The notes beneath the pieces are model-generated. The model was given only the letters and a program-made list of their open reading frames with translations. It was not told where the DNA came from and searched no databases. Position numbers and translations under genes: made by a program. This document shows positions 54,072 through 63,469 of a DNA stretch of 64,000 nt, one piece after another. The stretch lies in contig CANRGJ010000004.1 in NCBI GenBank assembly GCA_947630175.1, positions 62,001 through 126,000 on the forward strand. The letters run 5' to 3'. Source of the DNA: an uncultured Ruminiclostridium sp. (GTDB lineage Bacteria; Bacillota; Clostridia; Oscillospirales; Ruminococcaceae). The first letter of the stretch is position 1; every line of letters begins with the position of its first letter.

Positions 54072-56645
54072 TTATTGTTTTTTCCTGGCAAAAAGGCCTC
54101 TGATTTTTCTTGGAAGCCATGTAATTATCCTGCCGATTTTGTAAGTAAATGATGAACGTATTTGTATCAGTTCGATCTCCAGATTATCATTTTTCTTTAT
54201 TCGTTTTTTCAATTCAAGGACATCGCTTTCAAGTCGTTCTAATCTGTCCAGCTTAAGATCAACTGATAATTTTTTCATACTCTCAAGCTGCCGTATTTTT
54301 TTATCGCAATCACTTTTTTCTTTTTCCAAAGACTTGTTCTTCTCATTTAATTCTGATAGTTTCTTTTCTTTAACAGTAACTCCATATATGTAGCTTTCAA
54401 CAATAAGATGCGTTATGTTTTGCATATCCGTCAAAGTTGTGTACTTTGATGAACGCCCAATAGACAAAAATACTTCATTCCACTGTGATGCGATATCGGT
54501 TTTGTACATTTCACAAAGATATTCAAATCCCGCATTTCCGATTTGCATAAGCTTGCTGTTGTCTTCAAAAAGTTCACATATTACTTCAGACGCTGATTCA
54601 ACATCTCCCTGAGGTACAGATACTATTCCCGGATTGTTTTCCGTAGTAGCCAAGTATGGCAGTTCATACATTACGATGGGTATACGGAAACCCATCGCTT
54701 CACAAAGAGTAAGCATAAATCCTTCGTGCGATGAACAGCTTAAAAATACGCTGCATTGATTGTAAAACTGAGCTACATCTGCATGAAATCCGCACATAAT
54801 TATCTTGTCTTCTAAGTGAAGCCTCTTTATGCGATTTTTCAAACCCTCCAGATATGGTTTGTTTTCACTTGTTCCAACCATATACAGCTTAGCATCGGGA
54901 ATTTTTTCAATCACGCTTTTAGCAATTGAAATTGCATCATTGGGACGCTTGGCATTTTCATCAAAACGGCACAAAAATAATATGTTGTGATTATTGCGAG
55001 GCGCCGCCGAGCATTCTTCAATTGAAAACGTAAGAGGATTCAAAACTATATGCACATTTGGGTGAAAACAATCCCACCAAGCTTTGTCAATTTTGCTCAA
55101 GCATACAATCGAATCTGCCAATTTTGAAAATATAGGAATTGTTGAAAATTTTACGTCGTTTGTATGCAAAAATTTTGTAAACACATTATGTTCATACATA
55201 ATAAAAGGAACATTCATACTTTTGCAAATACATATATCATACAGCAGCACATCTGAAAAATATGAGTGATATACCATACAATCAACGTTATGCTTCTTTA
55301 TCAGCCTTGCCAAGCTCATACCACGCTCATGGTAGTTGGTGGACGTACACTTTGACTGTGGTCTGTCTATTTTTACTCTGGTTACATATTCAGGAAGTAC
55401 ATAGTCATTTTCAGAAGGTTCACAATCTGTAAACAGCACAACATCATATCCCATGTCATGCCAATACTCTATAATATTCGCTATAACCCTCTGAATACCG
55501 CCATTATCCATTCTATGATAATATGTACCTATCACTTTGAAATCTGACGGTCTTTTACCAGACTTATATATTTCTGATTTTTCAAAAATACCGGCTGAAG
55601 TAATGCGGTCATTCCATGTATACTCTGCGAGTGCACAAGTGAGATATGCTTTATCAAAGTCGTTGTTCCAATATTCAGAAGCCATTTTAAGTGCGTCAGG
55701 CTTTATTGAATCCGGTATTCTGAGATAGTTTTTTACGCTGTGCCGGATAAGGTTATACCGTGATTGACTCAGTATGTCATAAAGCTCTTCCTTGTCCTCC
55801 GGATGTTCTTCCATGACTTCAGAAATGAAATTTTCTGTATGTGCCTGACACAAGTACTGCTTGTACTGTTCAAGGGTGAGTTTGGAATCGTCTCCTTCTA
55901 CACCAAGCCCATAATTGTAATTATATAATCTTTCTGATACGCTGCGATAAGTCAGATTTTTCTTATACCAGCAAACTGCCCAGTACAAAGCCTTGTCCTG
56001 AGCCTTCGGGAGTATCCTGTTTACGCCGAAATGCGTAATTACCTCTTTTAAAAGTGAGGCATTGAACATTTTGTTCCACAAATGCCCTTCAAAATTGCGC
56101 TCCACAAAGCTGTCAAACACCTCACGACCATACAGGCGTTCTCTGTCAGGTTGTAAATACGCTGTATATCTGCGTATTCTTTCTCGTGAAATATTGCTGC
56201 AATTAGCTACATTTGTCCCAAAATGAAGAATATCAACAGGTTCCTGTTCCATCAGTTCATATGCACGCTCAACCTCATCAGGCTGGATGGTGTCATCAGC
56301 GTCGGCAAAAAGAATATATTTTACACTGTCAGATGTAGCCAATATTCCTTTTGCACGGCTGACCCATGCGCTGCTGTTAGTTTCATTTCGCAACATATGA
56401 AATCTTGGGTCATTCTCACAATACCGTTTAATAATGGCAAGGCTGTCATCGGTAGAACAGTCGTCCACGAGCCACGCTTCCCACCAGGGCACTGTTTGAT
56501 TCGATATACTGTCAAGGCAGGCTTCTAAATACTCTTCATCATTATAAACGGGTACTATAACAGCAACTAAAGGGATGCTGCCTGATGTACTGTAATCATA
56601 ATTGTCCATTTCAATGTTCTCATTTTTAAAGGAATATGTTTCCAT
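54072..56645 (-). CDS. Two-domain glycosyltransferase, GT2 + GT4, with coiled-coil tail
   Basis: 857 residues. Residues about 22-240 are a GT2 domain (VAVIVPVYNDEEYLEACLDSI start, metal motif FADADD). Residues about 370-730 are a GT4 domain (DNGGIQRVIANI, LFLCRFDENAKRP, and E-x7-E in HEGFMLTLCEAMG). A coiled coil (about 770-830) leads to KIGRIITWLPRKIRG (836-850). The same basic end occurs in two other proteins of this operon. The protein probably adds two sugars in sequence. AGGAG precedes the ATG. Confidence 0.9.
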   Translation of the reverse strand: METYSFKNENIEMDNYDYSTSGSIPLVAVIVPVYNDEEYLEACLDSISNQTVPWWEAWLVDDCSTDDSLAIIKRYCENDPRFHMLRNETNSSAWVSRAKGILATSDSVKYILFADADDTIQPDEVERAYELMEQEPVDILHFGTNVANCSNISRERIRRYTAYLQPDRERLYGREVFDSFVERNFEGHLWNKMFNASLLKEVITHFGVNRILPKAQDKALYWAVCWYKKNLTYRSVSERLYNYNYGLGVEGDDSKLTLEQYKQYLCQAHTENFISEVMEEHPEDKEELYDILSQSRYNLIRHSVKNYLRIPDSIKPDALKMASEYWNNDFDKAYLTCALAEYTWNDRITSAGIFEKSEIYKSGKRPSDFKVIGTYYHRMDNGGIQRVIANIIEYWHDMGYDVVLFTDCEPSENDYVLPEYVTRVKIDRPQSKCTSTNYHERGMSLARLIKKHNVDCMVYHSYFSDVLLYDICICKSMNVPFIMYEHNVFTKFLHTNDVKFSTIPIFSKLADSIVCLSKIDKAWWDCFHPNVHIVLNPLTFSIEECSAAPRNNHNILFLCRFDENAKRPNDAISIAKSVIEKIPDAKLYMVGTSENKPYLEGLKNRIKRLHLEDKIIMCGFHADVAQFYNQCSVFLSCSSHEGFMLTLCEAMGFRIPIVMYELPYLATTENNPGIVSVPQGDVESASEVICELFEDNSKLMQIGNAGFEYLCEMYKTDIASQWNEVFLSIGRSSKYTTLTDMQNITHLIVESYIYGVTVKEKKLSELNEKNKSLEKEKSDCDKKIRQLESMKKLSVDLKLDRLERLESDVLELKKRIKKNDNLEIELIQIRSSFTYKIGRIITWLPRKIRGLFARKKQ

Positions 56646-56662
56646 ATATATCTCCTAAATGT

Positions 56663-59600
56663 TTATTTACCCTTTATTTTTCTTGGAAGCCAGGTGAACG
56701 CACGCCCGATTTTCATTGACATAGAATTACGAATATTTGTTATTTCATTAGATAATTGCTCTTTTTCGGACTTAAGTTTCGTCGTTTCTTCAGTGGATTG
56801 CTTGACTTTTTCTTCAAGAATTTTAACCTTGCCTTCAAGCTCTTTCGTCCGTTCTCTGTTCCAGCAAAGTTTGCTTACAACGGCTTCTTCGCTGATACAT
56901 TCGTCGTCTGAAATTTTTATCATTTTAGCTTTGGCATCTTTTTTGGCAATGAACGCTCTGCACGTTTTCAAATCGTTTTCCAGAGTCTTTACCTTATCCT
57001 CTAACTTGGCTTTTTGGGTTCTGTTCCACTCTAATTTTTCAATAAGTTTTTTATTTTCGATTGTAAATTCAGCGTTCTGTTCTCTGTTCCAATCAAGTTT
57101 TTTATGCAGGTAATCACTGTTATCCTTAAGTTTGAAATTCTTGTTCACATAATTTTTAAGGTTATTTTCAAGAACACTTATTTTCACTTCATATTCTGCT
57201 TTTATGTTGCGAAGCCAGTTGAGCTTATCATCGTAAACGGCAATTTTTTCTTTTAATCCTTCCGCTTCTTTTAGTTTTTTAACAACAGAATCAACAGAGA
57301 TAGTTTCTTTGTCGGATACATATACTTTTCTTTTGGGATCTTTCAAGCTCTGCTCGAGATTTTTTATTTTATTTTCTAAGGACGTCTTTTGCTTTCTGAG
57401 CCAATTCAGCTTTTCTGCTGTTATTTTTTCAAGCACAAAGCTGTCGTATTTCGGTTCGTTGATGTTTATCATAGGAATGGGATCATTACCGGAAAAAAGA
57501 CGCTCTTTGACGGGTATATCCGGAAAACGCCCTGCATAATCATTCAACGCATTTTTAAACTGAATATCATTTTGCCCGTTATTTACATTGTCATAGCATA
57601 ATCCGACTTCCTGCGTCCCATCCAAAAATTCCAAAGGAGACTGACGCTTTGCAATAACAACAGGTGTATCGTTCATAATCTCCATTATTTTTAGCCAAAT
57701 ATCGTCGGCCTTGGGAGCTAATGCCTTTATTTTTTCCAAGTTAAAAACCTCTTCATGAAGGCAGTGAGGCGGATAAAGAACACCCCCGACTCCAGTAGCC
57801 AAAAGCTTATGAGAAGGCTTCAGAATATAATCATAATTTGAACCCTTCCACTTTCTGTAAGGCGCTACTTCAGTGCATGATGTGTATGTTATTTGATGAG
57901 CCCTCATTGCAGAAACTGCATTGGGGTGCTGCAGATAAGAATTATATAAATTTTCAATAAGCGTTTCATCATATAATATATCATCATCTACGGTAATGAT
58001 TATTTCATCCGGATATTCCTGCATTGCATAAAAATATTTCGTATGACAGATGATATCTTCACGGTACTTTATTTGTACGCCACATTCCTGCTCTTTTTCG
58101 AGAAGCTCAGGAAATTTTATATTCTTATAATTGCCCTGACCCAAATATAAAACAATCATATCCGGTTTAAGCGTCTGGTGCATCATTATACTTATAACAC
58201 ACGAAGCGGCGTCTATTCTAAACGGAATCGTCGTGAGAGAAACAATTATTTTTTTGTCACGCTTCTCATGGTTAAATCCTTCAGAAGTCACATCAGCATA
58301 GCTTTCAAGCCTTGATTTTACCATCTGTGAATATCTGCCGACATACCGGATCTGAGGAACAGGAGGATATAATTTCCGACATATTGATTCCGAATAGAAA
58401 GAATCACTCTCATCCGTTTCACTAGATATGTAAAAATCATTACTGCATAATACTTGCGTTATAAATTCATCCATGCCGTTATCATACGGCAAATCAGAGA
58501 AAGGAGACCTGATGAAATATCTGACATACATATCTGTAAGGACAGGTGTTATCTCATTCCACGGCTTTTCCTTACGATTAAAATAAATAATATAGCAACG
58601 GCTGTAAAGCTCGGAAAAACTGTAAAAGCTTTTTATTTCCGCTGTTTTAGCTATATCATCTTTTTTATATATCTCCTTGATATTGTCAGATGCATTAAAA
58701 TAATAAGAAATATACTTTACTTTACCTTCAAAGCAAACGTTATAAGCGTCCGACGCCAAAAAATTCGCTCCGTATTTCCTGTAACACAAACATTTTTCAA
58801 CAATGTTGTCATCTCTTATTTTTTTAAGATTAAGCAGCATAACGCCGTTGCTGAAATAATACGGATATGAAAGGTTAAGTTTTTTCAACTGAGGAGGATT
58901 ATATGTTTCGGGTTTAAAATCTCTGACGACTGCAGCATACTCGCTCTCTATATCAATATCAAACAATGGTCTTAAATCTTTCAGCACAAGTGTGTCATTG
59001 GTAATAAAAATCGCTTTGTCAAGCATAGGCAACAATATCGGAAGTTCTGTCTGCGTCAGCAGTACCGGAGATATCGCATTTCCTGTCTGTGCATAAATAT
59101 TATCATAATCGTATTTATCAACATCAATTATGTGGACATCAAAATTTTCCTTGGAAATGTCCGCTAACCGCATTTTATAATCTGCCGTCAATTTATTGCA
59201 AAAAATATATATGTTATAAGCAGTTTCCGGCTTTTTGTTAAAATACATCGATGTGAGCGAAATGGCAGCGCTCTTTGCAGATTTGTTTTCACAAACGTAT
59301 ACTACATTTATAACCTTATTGCCGCAGGAAGTTTTGTCCGACGCTATCGGGTCGTTATCCAAAAGCTGAAGCGGCTGAAAAGCATATGGTGATTTTTCAT
59401 AATACTGCATAAAGATATTGGATATAACCGGCATCAGATGTTCCCATGGTTTATATATACCTGCTAAGTGGACAATAGATGTCCTATCAATAATATTGCT
59501 AATACTTTCATATTCTTCAATGTCATAATATGATTCAACCTTATCGTGAGAAAAATTTGCTATAACAGTAAATAACGTGTTATACTTAACATCAACATAA

Positions 59601-60265
59601 ACTACTTCCTCTTCAAATACAACATTCAATGCATCCTGATCCATAAAATAATTTATACCGTTTTTTCGATAATCATACAGTTTCTCGGTGATTCCATCAT
59701 TACGCATTTTCTTTAAATTCAACAGCATCATTCCGGAGTTAAAATAAAATTCATGCTTATCTTCAATATGGAGCTTACATAATATGGGAGGATTATATGT
59801 AGTTGTTTTATAATCCTTTACTACTGCAGCATATTTACCTTCAATATCAACAGAAAACAGTTCCGTCAAATCGGACAATACCAGCATATCGCTGTCAAGA
59901 TACAGAATTTTATCATATTGGGGAAATATATTCGGAAGCTCAAACTTATTGATAGATGCAGGTGAAACATGAAAATTTTCCATGCTGAAATCACTGAAAC
60001 GACTTCCGTCAGAAACTATCAATTCAACAGGGAAATCATCTTTACTGAGCTGCTTGAACAATTTCATATTTTCCTGTGAAACATCAGTGCAAATAATATA
60101 AACGGCATAATTTGATCCTTGTTTCTTATTACAATACAATGATGTTATCGCTACGGCCGTAGGCATAGCGTAATTATCATCTGTTATTAAAACAACAGGC
60201 ATCACATTATTAATTTCGTTTCTGCCTATTCTTGCCTCTTTATTGTTTTTCTTAGATTTACTCAT
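56663..60265 (-). CDS. Giant glycosyltransferase: two GT8-like domains, a third GT-A domain, coiled-coil stalk
   Basis: 1200 residues. Domain 1 (about 20-300) is GT8-like with DSD at 124-126, FNSGMMLLNL and MDQDALN. Domain 2 (about 318-600) is a diverged copy: the metal motif has become TND (422-424) and the DQDALN part SDAYN, so it may be inactive. Domain 3 (about 670-905) is another GT-A fold with VDDD at 759-762. A stalk (about 945-1180) carries five K-L-x-W-x-R repeats (952, 1014, 1056, 1077, 1132). The C-terminus is KIGRAFTWLPRKIKG. GGAG precedes the ATG. Sugar donors unknown. Confidence 0.85.
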   Translation of the reverse strand: MSKSKKNNKEARIGRNEINNVMPVVLITDDNYAMPTAVAITSLYCNKKQGSNYAVYIICTDVSQENMKLFKQLSKDDFPVELIVSDGSRFSDFSMENFHVSPASINKFELPNIFPQYDKILYLDSDMLVLSDLTELFSVDIEGKYAAVVKDYKTTTYNPPILCKLHIEDKHEFYFNSGMMLLNLKKMRNDGITEKLYDYRKNGINYFMDQDALNVVFEEEVVYVDVKYNTLFTVIANFSHDKVESYYDIEEYESISNIIDRTSIVHLAGIYKPWEHLMPVISNIFMQYYEKSPYAFQPLQLLDNDPIASDKTSCGNKVINVVYVCENKSAKSAAISLTSMYFNKKPETAYNIYIFCNKLTADYKMRLADISKENFDVHIIDVDKYDYDNIYAQTGNAISPVLLTQTELPILLPMLDKAIFITNDTLVLKDLRPLFDIDIESEYAAVVRDFKPETYNPPQLKKLNLSYPYYFSNGVMLLNLKKIRDDNIVEKCLCYRKYGANFLASDAYNVCFEGKVKYISYYFNASDNIKEIYKKDDIAKTAEIKSFYSFSELYSRCYIIYFNRKEKPWNEITPVLTDMYVRYFIRSPFSDLPYDNGMDEFITQVLCSNDFYISSETDESDSFYSESICRKLYPPVPQIRYVGRYSQMVKSRLESYADVTSEGFNHEKRDKKIIVSLTTIPFRIDAASCVISIMMHQTLKPDMIVLYLGQGNYKNIKFPELLEKEQECGVQIKYREDIICHTKYFYAMQEYPDEIIITVDDDILYDETLIENLYNSYLQHPNAVSAMRAHQITYTSCTEVAPYRKWKGSNYDYILKPSHKLLATGVGGVLYPPHCLHEEVFNLEKIKALAPKADDIWLKIMEIMNDTPVVIAKRQSPLEFLDGTQEVGLCYDNVNNGQNDIQFKNALNDYAGRFPDIPVKERLFSGNDPIPMININEPKYDSFVLEKITAEKLNWLRKQKTSLENKIKNLEQSLKDPKRKVYVSDKETISVDSVVKKLKEAEGLKEKIAVYDDKLNWLRNIKAEYEVKISVLENNLKNYVNKNFKLKDNSDYLHKKLDWNREQNAEFTIENKKLIEKLEWNRTQKAKLEDKVKTLENDLKTCRAFIAKKDAKAKMIKISDDECISEEAVVSKLCWNRERTKELEGKVKILEEKVKQSTEETTKLKSEKEQLSNEITNIRNSMSMKIGRAFTWLPRKIKGK

Positions 60266-60291
60266 TTTTATTTTTCTCCATTATAATACTC

Positions 60292-62442
60292 TCAATATCC
60301 CCTAATCTTCCTCGGCAGCCAGGTTATTGCTCTGCCTATGCGGAAAGACAGTGAATTTCGTGTTGCTTCAAGCTCCCGTTGCCAGAAGGACGCCTCCTGA
60401 GCGTCGACGGACATTGTGGAAGCGGCGGAGGGAGAGGAGGCCGCCTGCTGTGCTTCCAGCCGATTTTTAATCTGGCTGTTCTCAAATCGCAGCTTCTGGA
60501 GTCTGAACGCAAGATAATCGTCGTTTGCATTCATTATCTGTCCGTACTGCTTGTACTCATCGGCGTTTTTGAACCATTCCCGTGGAGCGTTCGTTATTCC
60601 AAGCTCGCTGAACCATTCTGTTTTCAGCTTTTCATACAACTTCATTCCTTCGTTGTCGCCAAGCGTGTTCAGATTCCAAAGGCAGCTGTTAAGCGCATAG
60701 TCGGTAAAATCAGGACGATATTTTTCCCATATCCCCATATTTTTTAGTTCCGTTCTTACTGCGCACAGAGCATTGAAAAAGCAGTCCCATGATTTTTCCC
60801 TTGTATTTGAAAGAGAACCTGATACGTTCCTGCGCTGGTGATAAAGATACTGCTCGCAGGTGGTTATCTTTGCGGCTTTGTACAGTGACATAAACGTGAA
60901 GTACATATCGTTGGTGGTGCGCTGCTCCTGAAAAAGCAGACCGCTGCTCAGCACAAAGCTACGACTATACAGCTTGTCCCATGCCCAGCCCATAAGATTT
61001 CTGAAAACGCTGCAATCCATATCTTTCACAGCAAAGGGACGGTAATCCGGCAGTTTGTCCAGCCTCAACGAATAGGTACAGTGCACTGATTTTCCGCTTT
61101 CGTTGTCAAACAGCTCTGAGCGAAAAACGGTCACGTCAGCCGTGTCCCTTTCAGCCGTTCTGTAAGCCACGGACAGCATATTCGGCTCGAACCAGTCGTC
61201 TGAATCGGGGAAAGCTAAATACTTGCCGCAGGCGGCTTCTATCCCCTTGTTTCTCGCTGCACCTGCGCCTTTGTTTTCAGTGTTTATTATTACAAAGCGC
61301 ATATCCTTTGCGGCGTATTCTTTGAGTATTTCAGGCGAACTGTCGTCAGAGCCGTCGTTCACGCAGATTATCTCAATATCCTGCAAGGTCTGGGAGGTCA
61401 GGCTGTCAAGGCACTGCCTGAGGTATTTTTCGCAGTTGTACACGGGAAGTATCACCGAAACCTTGATACGTTCCCGTTCTACGGTATAGTAATATTCTTC
61501 CGGGTCCCGTATCATCAGCATAAGGTCGTTCCATTCGCCGTTGGTGAATATTCCTCTTGGAAGCTCTCCTTTATGATAGCTTTCCGCAAATTCTTCGGAA
61601 AATCTTCTGATGTATTCATGGCGGAACTGCGGCGCTATGCGCTTCAGATTGAACACGTAGGTGTGGAGCTTTTTCATCATGAATACGTCGATAAACTTTT
61701 CTTTAAGCTCAGGCTTTTTGCAGAGCCAGTCATATATCAAAGCGTACTCCTCGTTGCCGCAGTATACCTTTTCCTTGTTTGCCACGGAAGAACCCGGGTT
61801 GTCCCGACGGTTCATATAAAACGCCTTGCTCAGTATCATCAGGCGCTTTGCACAGCAAAAGCCCTTGAACCAGAAGCCGTTGTCCTGAAAAGAGGCTCCG
61901 GGTGTTTCGTTGTGGTCGATACCGTTGTTCAGCAGGAAATCACGCCTGTAAATTCCGCACCAGGTGTTCATTACAAATCGGAAGCATTCTTTTTCCTGCG
62001 CAGGGTCGATTACCCTGTCGTAATTCTTATCTTCTCTCGCCACACGCCAGAGCGTTTTTTCATCTCCGTTTCCCGTAAAACGGAAGAAGTCGGATTTCAC
62101 TATCTCGCAATCGTTTGCCTTTGCCGCATTATACAGGGTTCTGAACATTTTGGGAAGTATAAAATCATCAGGCTCAACTATGCCTATATATTCGCCCTCA
62201 GCAACCTTAAACCCGCTGTTCATCGCCTTGCCGTAACCGCCGTTGGGCTGAGTTATCACCTTTATCCTGCTGTCCTTTTCAGCGTACTTTGCAAGTATTG
62301 CGGGACTGCCGTCCGTAGAGCCGTCATTGACGCATATTATCTCGATGTTTTTCAACGTCTGCGCCAGTATGCTGTCAAGGCACTTGGCGAGGTAATTCTC
62401 CACATTGTAAACAGGCACTATGACCGAAACTGCTGTTTTCAC
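60292..62442 (-). CDS. Tandem GT2 glycosyltransferase
   Basis: 716 residues, GTG start with GGAG about 11 bases upstream. The first GT2 domain (about 4-230) has VSVIVPVYNVENYL and EPDD at 90-93; the second (about 328-560) has VSVILPVYNCEKYL and DSDD. The two starts are close copies (QTLKNIEIICVNDGSTDGSP and QTLQDIEIICVNDGSDDSSP), so the gene arose by internal duplication. A helical end (about 655-700) leads to RIGRAITWLPRKIRG (701-715). It starts one base after the GT4 stop. Its GC content is higher than that of the gene after it. Confidence 0.93.
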   Translation of the reverse strand: MKTAVSVIVPVYNVENYLAKCLDSILAQTLKNIEIICVNDGSTDGSPAILAKYAEKDSRIKVITQPNGGYGKAMNSGFKVAEGEYIGIVEPDDFILPKMFRTLYNAAKANDCEIVKSDFFRFTGNGDEKTLWRVAREDKNYDRVIDPAQEKECFRFVMNTWCGIYRRDFLLNNGIDHNETPGASFQDNGFWFKGFCCAKRLMILSKAFYMNRRDNPGSSVANKEKVYCGNEEYALIYDWLCKKPELKEKFIDVFMMKKLHTYVFNLKRIAPQFRHEYIRRFSEEFAESYHKGELPRGIFTNGEWNDLMLMIRDPEEYYYTVERERIKVSVILPVYNCEKYLRQCLDSLTSQTLQDIEIICVNDGSDDSSPEILKEYAAKDMRFVIINTENKGAGAARNKGIEAACGKYLAFPDSDDWFEPNMLSVAYRTAERDTADVTVFRSELFDNESGKSVHCTYSLRLDKLPDYRPFAVKDMDCSVFRNLMGWAWDKLYSRSFVLSSGLLFQEQRTTNDMYFTFMSLYKAAKITTCEQYLYHQRRNVSGSLSNTREKSWDCFFNALCAVRTELKNMGIWEKYRPDFTDYALNSCLWNLNTLGDNEGMKLYEKLKTEWFSELGITNAPREWFKNADEYKQYGQIMNANDDYLAFRLQKLRFENSQIKNRLEAQQAASSPSAASTMSVDAQEASFWQRELEATRNSLSFRIGRAITWLPRKIRGY

Positions 62443-62443
62443 C

Positions 62444-63469
62444 TTACATTATCTCCTGAAAAATTTTATTGAGTCCTGTGTAATAATCGTCTTTATCTGC
62501 GTATTTCCCGAAATTTTCGTATGAAATACCTCCTGCTGTTTCCAGCTCGAATTTATGCTGAATAAAAAAGCTCATTGCCCTTGAAAGCGACTGGGCATTT
62601 CCTGTTTTAACAACAAAGCCGTTTCCGTCCACGATATACTTTGCTCCCACGTTTTCCGTCACTATTATGGGTCTTGCGTACATTGCGCCCTCTAACGCTA
62701 TTAAAGAGCAGGACTCGTCAAAGGACGGGACAAGCACCACGTTTGTTTTTTTGTACATTCGGCTTTTTCCGTATGTCAGTTCGCCGTGATACACAATGCC
62801 GTCCCGCATTTTTTTAATGAGAGGCTTGTTATATTCAGCCGCCCAGCTCGGAGCGCTTCCGTATATGTCAAGGACCGCTTTTTTCCGCAGTTCGGGCGGA
62901 AGCATTTCAAACGCTTCCATAGCTACCGAAATTCCTTTTCTCGGCTCGATTGTCGCCGCTATGAGAAAGTGTACCTTTTTTCGCACAGAATTAATTGTTG
63001 CCGTTCTGCCAAGCGGTTTTATCAAAAAGTTATGAAGTATATGTAAATCGTTAGGATCGTATGTTTTTTCAATAAAATGCGCCGCGTATTCGCTGACGCA
63101 GACGATGTGATCGGCGTTGCAGATACAGCCTTCGTCAATGTGATTTTTTGCCATTATTTCAGAAAGATTTTCAGCTTCTCTGAGGTACAAAATAGTGGGA
63201 ATATAGTCCTGCAAAGCAAGGGCGGCTTTTCCGCAGAAAACGGTATTGCAGACCGCTATATCAAAATTCCCTGAGATTTTTTTGCACTTTGATATGTCAA
63301 ATTTTCTTACTCTGAAACCGTGCTGATTAAACCTGAAAGAAAACGGTCCTTTCGTCTGTGTGTACACTTTTACGGAATGACCATGACTGCGCAAAACTCT
63401 CGCCACGTTAAGAAGGCTGTTCGGCGCGCCTGTGTAGGTCATTTCGTGGGACAACAAAAGTATTCTCAT
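62444..63469 (-). CDS. GT4-family glycosyltransferase
   Basis: 341 residues of the GT-B fold. The N-terminus RILLLSHEMTYTGAPNSLLNVA carries the Gly-Ala-Pro acceptor loop; IAATIEPRKGISVAMEAF is the start of the donor domain; E-x7-E is in FDESCSLIALEGA. It joins its ATG to the glf stop as ATGA. Probably an early step in building the repeat unit. Donor unknown. Confidence 0.92.
   Translation of the reverse strand: MRILLLSHEMTYTGAPNSLLNVARVLRSHGHSVKVYTQTKGPFSFRFNQHGFRVRKFDISKCKKISGNFDIAVCNTVFCGKAALALQDYIPTILYLREAENLSEIMAKNHIDEGCICNADHIVCVSEYAAHFIEKTYDPNDLHILHNFLIKPLGRTATINSVRKKVHFLIAATIEPRKGISVAMEAFEMLPPELRKKAVLDIYGSAPSWAAEYNKPLIKKMRDGIVYHGELTYGKSRMYKKTNVVLVPSFDESCSLIALEGAMYARPIIVTENVGAKYIVDGNGFVVKTGNAQSLSRAMSFFIQHKFELETAGGISYENFGKYADKDDYYTGLNKIFQEIM

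Noticed and set aside
61573-62472. A 299-codon plus-strand frame opposite the tandem GT2 gene
   Set aside because: Shadow of an intact glycosyltransferase gene on the other strand.
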